64,000 bases of DNA, taken from Streptomyces erythrochromogenes. Lineage in GTDB: Bacteria > Actinomycetota > Actinomycetes > Streptomycetales > Streptomycetaceae. This document shows positions 43,494 through 50,349 of this stretch, piece by piece. Position 1 is the stretch's first letter, and every line of letters begins with the position of its first letter. Below the pieces are notes generated by a model, which was not told the DNA's origin, ran no database searches, and saw only the letters and a list, made by a program, of their open reading frames with translations. The position numbers and the translations under genes were made by a program. The stretch lies in contig NZ_CP108036.1 in assembly GCF_036170895.1 (NCBI RefSeq), positions 4,340,001 to 4,404,000 of the forward strand, given 5' to 3'.

Positions 43494-44231
43494 ATGAGCA
43501 GCAGGAACGACCAGATCTCGCAGGCCGCGCTGGCCGAGTGCGTCCGGGCGGAGGCCGCCGCGTTCGGGATCCCGGGCGCCGCCGTCGGCGTGTGGGTGGA
43601 CGGCCGCGAGATCCACACCTGCCACGGCGTGACCGACGCGGGCGCCGCCGACCCGGTCCCGGTGGACCGGAACACCCTGTTCCAGCTGGGTTCGGTCACC
43701 AAGACGTACACGGCGACCGCGCTGATGCGGCTGGTCGCGGAGGGCCGCGTGGAGCTGGACGCGCCGGTGCGCCGGTACGTCCCCGAGCTCGTCCTCGCCG
43801 ACGAGCGGGCCGCGGCGGAGATCACGGTGATGCAGCTGCTCAACCACACCGCCGGCCTGGACTGGAACGTCATCGCCGACACCAGTGACGGTGACGACGC
43901 GCTGGCCGGCTTCGTCGCCGCGATGGCGGAGCTGCAGCTGATCGCGCCGCCCGGCGCCCGGGCCTCGTACAGCCAGGCCGGGTTCAACCTGGCCGGGCGG
44001 ATCATCGAGAAGGTCACCGGCCTGACGTACGAGCAGGCGGTCGCCGAGCTCGTCCTGCGGCCGCTGGGGCTGTCGCGCACCGGCTTCGACGCCGGCGACC
44101 TGCCCGGCGGCCGGACGGGGAACACCGCGGCGGGCCACGACCTCAACGAGGACGGCACGCTGTCCGCCTCCCGGGACTGGACGGAAGGGCCCGCTGGAAG
44201 CAGCGGGGCCCTTCGACGACGTGCCCGGTGA
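43494..44231 (+). pseudogene. truncated serine beta-lactamase/esterase-type hydrolase
   Basis: The first 228 codons read as a class C/penicillin-binding-protein-like serine hydrolase: nucleophile SxxK in QLGSVTKTYTAT, GRVELDAPVRRYVPEL, MQLLNHTAGLDWN, and YSQAGFNLAGRIIEKVTG in place of the YxN motif. After ASRDW (about 44180) homology stops and the frame runs into a tRNA-terminator repeat, ending at a TGA inside it (GALRRRAR). The C-terminal half with the third motif (H/KxG) is absent, so it should be inactive. GGGAG precedes ATG 43494 by 7 nt. It abuts the left end of the island at 44183. Confidence 0.8.
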
Positions 44232-44292
44232 GGCACTGGCGGAGGATACGAGATTCGAACTCGTGAGGGGTTGTCCCCAACACGCTTTCCAA
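44183..44292 (-). repeat. left att repeat: tRNA-Ser(GGA) 3' half plus terminator
   Basis: A 110-bp direct repeat of 46094-46203 at constant offset 1911. It contains a copy of the tRNA terminator hairpin (44185-44214) and the tRNA 3' half (44240-44292) from the acceptor GGAGGAT to the anticodon loop, ending exactly at CTTTCCAA. Identity stops inside the anticodon loop, a classical integrase crossover point. About ten positions differ from the right copy. Confidence 0.85.
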
Positions 44293-44416
44293 ATGTTCGT
44301 ACGGGGGTCCGGCGGGGGTCGTGCCTGTCCTGACCTGCGGCGGACTGTCCAGGGAGGCCTCGCCCAAACGGTCCCGGGCGGAGGCGAACGCAACCAGGAC
44401 TGCAACCACCCGTCGA

Positions 44417-44839
44417 CTACTTGCGGCCCTCCGGGCCGTACCACTGGAGGGGCTGGCCGGTTACCGCGGCGATGCATTCGAAGTCGTGATCACGGTGCAG
44501 GAGGGTGAGCCCCTGCAACTCGGCAGTCGCGGCGACAACGAGATCCACCGCACCTGCGCTGCGGTGCTTGCCCTGCTTGGTGAGGGCCTCCTGGACCTGC
44601 CAGGCCCGGTCGTAAGCCCGGTCGTCGACGGAGACCCAGCCGAAGAGCAGCCGCATGTCCTCGATGCCGCGTGCCCGGTCGGCAGCCGATCGGGCGCTGT
44701 AGAAGAACTCCAGCTCGGTGATGGGGCACGTGGCGATCAGGCCGGCGGCCGCTGCCTGGTCCCAGCCGTACTGCTCCGCGTCGCCCCGCATGAAGTGGGC
44801 CAGGGCGCTGGTGTCGATCAGGTAGAGAGCGGCGTTCAC
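44417..44839 (-). CDS. vapC: VapC-type PIN-domain toxin
   Basis: 140 aa PIN-domain ribonuclease. The acidic active site is complete: Asp in YLIDTSALAHF (9), Glu in CPITELEFFYSAR (about 43), Asp in AGAVDLVVAATA (about 98), Asp in HRDHDFE (about 117). VapC toxins cut tRNA or rRNA and need Mg. Its start overlaps the vapB stop by 4 nt, so the pair is co-translated with antitoxin first. It sits in the tRNA-bounded island, where toxin-antitoxin genes commonly survive as addiction modules after other cargo is lost. Confidence 0.9.
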   Translation of the reverse strand: MNAALYLIDTSALAHFMRGDAEQYGWDQAAAAGLIATCPITELEFFYSARSAADRARGIEDMRLLFGWVSVDDRAYDRAWQVQEALTKQGKHRSAGAVDLVVAATAELQGLTLLHRDHDFECIAAVTGQPLQWYGPEGRK

Positions 44840-45051
44840 CGTCGGTAGTTCCGCTTGTCCTCGAAGAGTGTCAGATCGAACGCGCCTTCGTCGGCGGCGG
44901 CGCGCAGGCGGGTCAGGGCCAGTGCCCGCCGCCTGTTCTCCAGTACCTCGCGCAGGGCTGTGTTGACCGTCTCCTTCTTGGTGCTGGTCCCCAGGGCTTT
45001 GGCTACCTCTGCCACCAGCTCGTCATCGAGATCAATCACTGTCCGGCTCAT
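44836..45051 (-). CDS. vapB: VapB-type antitoxin
   Basis: 71 aa. Ribbon-helix-helix N-terminus (SRTVIDLDDELVAEVAKALG, then TKKETVNTALREVL), and a C-terminal toxin-binding tail rich in charged residues (AADEGAFDLTLFEDKRNYRR). ATG at 45051 has AAGGAGG 5 nt upstream; the GTG at 45057 overlaps that site and is not used. It should repress its own promoter through the direct repeats at 45063-45098. Confidence 0.88.
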   Translation of the reverse strand: MSRTVIDLDDELVAEVAKALGTSTKKETVNTALREVLENRRRALALTRLRAAADEGAFDLTLFEDKRNYRR

Positions 45052-45062
45052 GTGCACCTCCT

Positions 45063-45098
45063 TATATCAACTATGGAGACAAGTATACCTACTATGGT
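45063..45098. promoter_or_regulatory. vapBC promoter-operator direct repeat
   Basis: Two 15-mers, TATATCAACTATGGA (45063-45077) and TATACCTACTATGGT (45084-45098), 12 of 15 identical and exactly 21 bp apart (two helical turns). On the minus strand they read CCATAGT..., and the AT-rich TATACT/TATAAG cores are candidate -10 boxes. Ribbon-helix-helix VapB dimers typically bind such repeats. Confidence 0.65.
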
Positions 45099-45153
45099 TC
45101 ATCGACTCTGGGGACGTCCCTCGGGCCGAGATCCAGGAGCGCTGGATGGACGT

Positions 45154-45980
45154 TCACGTCGGCATGACGCTGTGGATCCGGGAGAGGGTGAAGACGCGTT
45201 CGTCTTCTCGCAGGTGGCACCAGGCTTCGAGGTAGGGCGGGTCGAGTTCGAGGCGGCTGAGGGTGCGCACGGTCCGGTTGCCAGAGGTGGCGACGTATTC
45301 GACGGTGAGGGGCGTTCCGGTGTCGATGGCATGCGCGAGCTGGTGGACATCGGTGTAGGACAACCGCTTCGCCCACCCGGCGACGACCTCCTCGGTGTCC
45401 GTTCCGAACGGGACTCCGCCGCCGAAGGGTCGGGGTCCGGGGTGGTCGATGGAGCGGTGAGCAGGCGGGCGGCCAAGGACTTCGGGTCTGCGGTGGCCGG
45501 TTTCCTTGTGGTGTCGCGGACCGCGTTGCGGCGATCGGCGCCCGCGTCGGCCCGTCGCGGGGTCGGTAAGGGGGCGGCCGCCCTCTGCGGTCGTTTCTTC
45601 TCGATGCGTACGGTTCCGTCGGCGGTCTCGGCGACGGGGGCGCGCGGGGCCGTACCGGTGGCGGTCCACGATCAGGAGTCCCCGGTCGAGTGTCCATCGC
45701 GCGCCGGGTTCGAGCTCGGGTCCGGGCGACCCGAACATGATGAACTGCCGCTGCCCCGTGGTGGAGTCCGCTCGGCGGGCGAGCAGCTTCCGGGTGATCG
45801 CGGGAGCCCGTGCCACGACTTCGGCGACGGCTTCCGGGTCGCTGTGGTGTTCCACCAGGGCCGCCAGTCGCTGCTGCTTGGTGCTCGGCGGCTTGATACC
45901 AAGTGCCACCAGCATGGCGCGCAGCTCCTCCCAGGTCGCGCCCGCCAGCAGTTTCTCCAGGATGAGGGCCCGGTACATGC
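45154..45980 (-). pseudogene. frameshifted remnant of a helicase-associated/WYL-domain protein
   Basis: Reading on the minus strand, residues from RALILEKLLAGATWEELRAM to ARWTLDRGLLIVDRHRYGP (45980 to about 45655) are in one frame. The homologous reading then continues in the adjacent frame (APVAETADGTVRIEKKRPQ ... KSLAARLLTAP, about 45650-45460). It returns to the first frame for a WYL domain (FGTDTEEVVAGWAKRLSYT, DTGTPLTVEYVATSG, LDPPYLEAWCHLREDERVF) ending at 45154. Two compensating indels and the absence of the N-terminal two thirds of this large family mark it as decayed. It stops 100 nt upstream of vapB. Confidence 0.7.
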
Positions 45981-46093
45981 ACGTGACGGGACCCATGCTC
46001 AAGAACGTCGCCAAGCAGATCGGGGACGCGCTCTGGGGTGCCGCCGAGGAGGCTCCCGACCCCAACTGAGACGGAAACTGAGACGGGGCAAGC

Positions 46094-46203
46094 GAAAAGC
46101 CCCGCTGCAAGCAGCGGGGCTTTTCGACATCGTGCCCGGTGAGGCACTGGCGGAGGATACGAGATTCGAACTCGTGAGGGGTTGCCCCCAACACGCTTTC
46201 CAA
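46094..46203 (-). repeat. right att repeat (terminator plus tRNA-Ser(GGA) 3' half)
   Basis: Copy of 44183-44292. It contains the hairpin AAAAGCCCCGCTGC...GCAGCGGGGCTTTT (46095-46124), the terminator of the intact tRNA on the minus strand, and tRNA positions 46151-46203. Confidence 0.85.
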
Positions 46204-46235
46204 GCGTGCGCCCTAGGCCTCTAGGCGAATCCTCC
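46151..46235 (-). tRNA. tRNA-Ser(GGA)
   Basis: 85-nt class II tRNA on the minus strand. Acceptor GGAGGAT pairs with ATCCTCC (46152-46158 and 46229-46235 on plus). The anticodon stem CACGC/GCGTG closes TTGGAAA, anticodon GGA. Long variable arm TTGGGGGCAACCCC. It reads UCC and UCU. It is intact and serves as the island's attachment gene. Confidence 0.96.
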
Positions 46236-46367
46236 GCCGCAAACAATACAAGACGTGGAGGGGTGCTCGCGAACGTGATCGTCCGGCGGGGATCCGGCGG
46301 GGTCGGATCGGGGGCGCGGGCGGGGGCGGGGTCGATTCCGGGGGCGTGGATCCGCTAGGGTGGGGCC

Positions 46368-46455
46368 AGCCCCTCACGTGGCGCTATCTCACCCAACTCC
46401 CCCAGGGCCGGAAGGCAGCAAGGGTAAGTGGGCTCTGGCGGGTGCGTGGGGGGCG
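46368..46455 (+). ncRNA. ffs: signal recognition particle RNA (4.5S-type)
   Basis: A short bacterial SRP RNA. The terminal stem GCCCCTCACG (46369-46378) pairs with CGTGGGGGGC (46445-46454). The conserved Ffh-binding domain GGCCGGAAGGCAGCAAGGG (46407-46425) carries the GGAA tetraloop-like and asymmetric-loop motifs. TAGGGT at 46356-46361 is a fitting -10 box. Position directly upstream of dnaX is usual in Streptomyces. Ends are good to a few bases. Confidence 0.9.
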
Positions 46456-46526
46456 CTTTGCGTTCCGGGGGCCTTCGTGGCGCCGGCGGGCCGCTGTTGT
46501 CGGTGGGCCCGGATAACCTCGTAGAC

Positions 46527-48749
46527 GTGTCGTCCCTTGCGCTGTACCGCCGCTACCGCCCCGAGTCGTTCGCCGAGGTCATCGGTCAGGAGCATGTCAC
46601 TGCACCCCTGATGCAGGCCCTGCGGAACAACCGGGTCAATCACGCGTACCTGTTCAGCGGGCCGCGCGGGTGTGGAAAGACCACCAGCGCGCGCATCCTC
46701 GCCCGGTGCCTGAACTGTGAGCAGGGTCCCACTCCGACCCCCTGCGGGGAGTGCCAGTCCTGCCGCGACCTCGCCAGGAACGGGCCGGGCTCCATCGACG
46801 TCATCGAGATCGACGCCGCCTCGCACGGTGGTGTGGACGACGCCCGCGACCTGCGCGAGAAGGCCTTCTTCGGCCCCGCGTCCAGCCGCTACAAGATCTA
46901 CATCATCGACGAGGCCCACATGGTCACCTCGGCGGGCTTCAACGCCCTGCTGAAGGTGGTCGAGGAGCCGCCGGAGCACCTCAAGTTCATCTTCGCCACC
47001 ACCGAGCCGGAGAAGGTCATCGGGACCATCCGGTCCCGGACGCACCACTACCCCTTCCGCCTGGTTCCGCCGGGGACCCTGCGGGAGTACCTGGGCGAGG
47101 TCTGCGGACGCGAGGGCGCCCAGGTGGAGGACGGCGTGCTGCCGCTCGTCGTGCGCGCCGGCGCCGGCTCCGTGCGTGACTCGATGTCCGTCATGGACCA
47201 GCTCCTCGCCGGCGCCGGCGAGGAGGGTGTGACGTATGCCATGGCCACCTCGCTGCTCGGCTACACCGAGGGCTCGCTCCTCGACTCCGTCGTCGACGCC
47301 TTCGCCTCCGGGGACGGCGCTGCCGCCTTCGAGGTCGTCGACCGGGTCGTCGAGGGCGGGAACGACCCGCGCCGGTTCGTCGCCGACCTGCTGGAGCGGC
47401 TGCGCGACCTGGTCATCCTCGCCGCCGTGCCCGACGCCGGGGAGAAGGGGCTGATCGACGCCCCCGCCGACGTCGTGGAGAAGATGCAGGCCCAGGCGTC
47501 CGTGTTCGGAGCCGCCGAGCTCTCGCGCGCCGCCGACCTGGTCAACGCCGGCCTCACCGAGATGCGGGGCGCCACCTCGCCGCGGCTCCAGCTGGAGCTG
47601 ATCTGCGCCCGCGTGCTGCTCCCCGCCGCCTTCGACGACGAGCGGTCATTCCAGGCCCGCCTGGACCGCCTGGAGCGCAGCGGGGCCGCCGCCTTCGCCG
47701 CCGGGCCGCCCGCCATGGGCTACGTGCCCGGGCCCGAGGCGCACGCCATGGCTCCCGCCGGTCCTGGCGGGGGTCCCGCCGCCGCGCGGGCCGCCGCCGC
47801 TGCCCGTACGCCGGCTCCGGCTCCCGTCGCGCCGGTCGCCGCGCCCGTCTCCGCTCCCGTGCAGGCCCCCGCGCCGGTCGCCGCTCCCGTACAGCCGGAA
47901 GTCGCTCCCGTGCAGGCCCAGCCCGCCGCGGCACCCGTCCAGGCCGCGCCCGCGCCCGGTGCGTGGCCCGGGGCCGCGCAGCCCGGCGGCGGGGCCCCGG
48001 CCGCCCGGCCCGCCGCCGCGGCCTCCGCGCCCGGCGCCTGGCCCAGCGCGGCCGCGCCCGGTCAGGGCGCGCCCGCACCCGCGCACGTTCCGGCCACCCC
48101 GGCACCGGCACCGGCGCCCGCCGCCCCGGCCGCCCCGGCCGCCGCACCCGCTCCCTCCCCCGGCATGGCCGCCGGCGCCGGGCAGGTCCAGGCGATGTGG
48201 CCGGGCGTCCTGGAGGCCGTCAAGAACCGCCGTCGCTTCACCTGGATCCTGCTCAGCCAGAACGCCCAGGTCACCGGCTTCGACGGGACCACCCTCCAGC
48301 TGGGCTTCCCCAACGCCGGAGCCCGCGACAACTTCGCCAGCAGCGGCAGCGAGGACGTGCTCAAGGCGGTCCTCGCCGAGCAGTTCCAGGTCAACTGGAA
48401 GATCGAAGCCGTCGTGGGCGGCGGCGGCCCGGCATCCGCCCCCGGCCAGTCGTACGGCGGGCCGTCCGCGCCCGCCCCGGCCTACAGCCCGCCGCCCCCG
48501 CAGCAGCACGCCCCGGCCCCGCAGGCCCCGGCCGCGCCGCAGCAGCAGCCGTCCCAGCAGCCTCAGCAGCCCCAGCAGTCGGTCTCCCCGCCGCAGCCCC
48601 CCGTACAGCAGGCGCCCCCGCCGGTCGCTCCCGAGGACGACTTCGCGGAGGACGACGACCCCGACCTCGTCGAGAGCGCGCTGACCGGACACGACCTGAT
48701 CGTGCGCGAGCTCGGAGCCACCGTTGTGGAGGAATACACAAACGAGTAG
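46527..48749 (+). CDS. dnaX: DNA polymerase III gamma/tau subunit
   Basis: 740 aa clamp-loader ATPase. The N-terminal AAA+ module (1-370) has Walker A FSGPRGCGKTTSARIL, the zinc-binding CLNCEQGPTPTPCGECQSC, Walker B YIIDEAHMV and sensor 1 FIFATTEPEKVIGTIRSR. Residues 400-560 form a long Ala/Pro low-complexity linker. About 560-640 is a tau-like domain (MWPGVLEAVKNRRRFTWILLSQNAQ), then a second Pro/Gln linker and an acidic end (EDDFAEDDDPDLVESALTG). GTG at 46527 is chosen over the long upstream extension, which covers the SRP RNA. TAACCT 7 nt before it suggests a leaderless mRNA. No slippery A-run is seen, so no frameshift to gamma is expected. Confidence 0.94.
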   Translation: MSSLALYRRYRPESFAEVIGQEHVTAPLMQALRNNRVNHAYLFSGPRGCGKTTSARILARCLNCEQGPTPTPCGECQSCRDLARNGPGSIDVIEIDAASHGGVDDARDLREKAFFGPASSRYKIYIIDEAHMVTSAGFNALLKVVEEPPEHLKFIFATTEPEKVIGTIRSRTHHYPFRLVPPGTLREYLGEVCGREGAQVEDGVLPLVVRAGAGSVRDSMSVMDQLLAGAGEEGVTYAMATSLLGYTEGSLLDSVVDAFASGDGAAAFEVVDRVVEGGNDPRRFVADLLERLRDLVILAAVPDAGEKGLIDAPADVVEKMQAQASVFGAAELSRAADLVNAGLTEMRGATSPRLQLELICARVLLPAAFDDERSFQARLDRLERSGAAAFAAGPPAMGYVPGPEAHAMAPAGPGGGPAAARAAAAARTPAPAPVAPVAAPVSAPVQAPAPVAAPVQPEVAPVQAQPAAAPVQAAPAPGAWPGAAQPGGGAPAARPAAAASAPGAWPSAAAPGQGAPAPAHVPATPAPAPAPAAPAAPAAAPAPSPGMAAGAGQVQAMWPGVLEAVKNRRRFTWILLSQNAQVTGFDGTTLQLGFPNAGARDNFASSGSEDVLKAVLAEQFQVNWKIEAVVGGGGPASAPGQSYGGPSAPAPAYSPPPPQQHAPAPQAPAAPQQQPSQQPQQPQQSVSPPQPPVQQAPPPVAPEDDFAEDDDPDLVESALTGHDLIVRELGATVVEEYTNE

Positions 48750-48796
48750 GCGGCCCCAGTTGGGTGGCCGCACGAAGGCGGCGCCGCCGTCCGGGC

Positions 48797-48802
48797 TAGG
48801 CT
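48797..48802 (+). promoter_or_regulatory. -10 element of a probable leaderless purD promoter
   Basis: TAGGCT ends 7 nt before the GTG at 48810, with no ribosome-binding site between them. Confidence 0.45.
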
Positions 48803-48809
48803 GAGCAGC

Positions 48810-50063
48810 GTGAAGGTCCTCGTCATCGGCGGCGGCGCCCGCGAACACGCCCTGTGCCGCTCTCTGTCCCTCGACCCCGACGTCTCCGCGCTGTACTGCG
48901 CTCCCGGCAACGCCGGCATCGCCGAGGTGGCCGAGCTCCGCCCGGTCGACGCCCTCGACGGCGAAGCCGTCGCCGCTCTCGCGACCGGACTCGGCGCCGA
49001 CCTGGTCGTCGTCGGCCCGGAGGCCCCGCTGGTCGCCGGGGTCGGCGACGCCGTGCGCGCGGCCGGCATCCCCGTCTTCGGCCCGTCCGCCGAGGCGGCG
49101 CAGCTCGAAGGTTCCAAGGCCTTCGCCAAGGACGTGATGGCGGCGGCCGGGGTCCCGACCGCGCGCAGCTACGTCTGCACCACCCCGGAGGAGGTGGACG
49201 CGGCCCTCGACGCCTTCGGCGCCCCCTACGTCGTCAAGGACGACGGTCTGGCTGCCGGCAAGGGCGTCGTGGTCACCGAGGACCGGGACGCGGCCCGCGC
49301 GCACGCACTCGGCTGCGACCGCGTCGTCATCGAGGAGTACCTCGACGGCCCCGAGGTCTCCCTCTTCGCCATCACCGACGGCGTCACGGTGGTCCCGCTC
49401 CAGCCCGCGCAGGACTTCAAGCGCGCGCTGGACGGCGACCAGGGCCCCAACACCGGCGGCATGGGCGCGTACTCCCCGCTGCCCTGGGCCGACCCGAAGC
49501 TGGTCGACGAGGTCATGGAGCTCGTGCTCCAGCCGACCGTCGACGAGCTGCGCCGCCGCGGCACCCCCTTCTCGGGGCTGCTCTACGCCGGCCTCGCGAT
49601 CACCGGTCGCGGCACCCGGGTCATCGAGTTCAACGCCCGGTTCGGCGACCCCGAGACCCAGGTGGTCCTGGCCCGGCTGCGGACCCCGCTCGCGAGCGTG
49701 CTCCTGAACGCCGCCAAGGGCACCCTGGCCGACGAGCCGCCGCTCGTGTGGCGCGAGGACGCCGCCGTCACGGTCGTCATCGCCTCCCACAACTACCCGG
49801 ACACCCCCCGCACCGGGGACCCGATCGAGGGCCTGGCCGAGGTGGCCGCCGAGGACGCGCCCGACGCCTACGTGCTGCACGCCGGGACCCGGCGCGAGGG
49901 CGACGCCGTCGTCAGCGCGGGTGGTCGCGTGCTGTCGGTGACGGCGACCGGTTCTGATCTGGCGCAGGCGCGCGAGAAGGCGTATACGGCCGTCGCGCGC
50001 ATCCGGCTGGACGGCTCGCAGCACCGTACGGACATCGCCGCCAAGGCGGCCGGGCTCGGCTGA
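48810..50063 (+). CDS. purD: phosphoribosylamine-glycine ligase (GARS)
   Basis: 417 aa ATP-grasp ligase, second step of purine synthesis (PRA + glycine + ATP to GAR). N domain [18 protein letters not shown]-grasp features [52 protein letters not shown] and [24 protein letters not shown]; metal site [23 protein letters not shown] domain [18 protein letters not shown]. Single-domain form, not fused to PurM or PurN. It starts 60 nt after dnaX and ends at a strong hairpin. Works with purC and purSQL in this window. Confidence 0.96.
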   Translation: MKVLVIGGGAREHALCRSLSLDPDVSALYCAPGNAGIAEVAELRPVDALDGEAVAALATGLGADLVVVGPEAPLVAGVGDAVRAAGIPVFGPSAEAAQLEGSKAFAKDVMAAAGVPTARSYVCTTPEEVDAALDAFGAPYVVKDDGLAAGKGVVVTEDRDAARAHALGCDRVVIEEYLDGPEVSLFAITDGVTVVPLQPAQDFKRALDGDQGPNTGGMGAYSPLPWADPKLVDEVMELVLQPTVDELRRRGTPFSGLLYAGLAITGRGTRVIEFNARFGDPETQVVLARLRTPLASVLLNAAKGTLADEPPLVWREDAAVTVVIASHNYPDTPRTGDPIEGLAEVAAEDAPDAYVLHAGTRREGDAVVSAGGRVLSVTATGSDLAQAREKAYTAVARIRLDGSQHRTDIAAKAAGLG

Positions 50064-50079
50064 CCAGCGGCTCCACGGA

Positions 50080-50121
50080 CCCGCGGGCCCGGTGCGCACC
50101 CCCTGCGCCCGGGCCCGCGGG
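50080..50121 (+). terminator. purD terminator
   Basis: 13-bp perfect stem CCCGCGGGCCCGG (50080-50092) with 50109-50121, extended inside by GCGCA/TGCGC, 17 nt past the purD stop. Confidence 0.8.
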
Positions 50122-50349
50122 CGTGTCCGCGTGCGACTGCATCCGGCCTCGTTCGAACGCATCCACCTTTACCCAAAGCCATTCCATCGGGTGATCGTCA
50201 CCTCGTCTGCCTGACGGCCGGGCGTGCCCCAACTAGGGTGCGGCGCAAGCATTCCGGCACTTGGCCCACCGACCTTGCGATGTCAGTGGCGGGTGTCACA
50301 GTGGGGGAGTGAGCAACGCAGCCGCAGGGCAGAGGGGGTGAGACCGGCC

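Larger units (their letters stand above)
44183..46203. mobile_element. remnant genomic island integrated at tRNA-Ser(GGA)
   Basis: Bounded by the two 110-bp tRNA-derived repeats. The intact tRNA gene is at the right, the displaced 3' half at the left, the arrangement left by site-specific integration into a tRNA. Cargo: vapB-vapC, a WYL-domain gene remnant with frameshifts, and a short orphan coding-like end at 45990-46069. No integrase, excisionase or replication gene remains, so it is a decayed or deleted element. The AT content of the vapB promoter region is above that of its neighbours. Confidence 0.72.

Noticed and set aside
45990..46069. C-terminal half of the truncated beta-lactamase on the far side of the island
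   Set aside because: A plus-strand coding-like end (KQIGDALWGAAEEAPDPN) lies there, but it does not resemble a serine hydrolase C-terminus, so a simple insertion into one gene is not supported.
46428..46526. 5' extension of dnaX by 33 codons
   Set aside because: It would run through the SRP RNA; the conserved protein starts at SSLALYRRYRP from GTG 46527.
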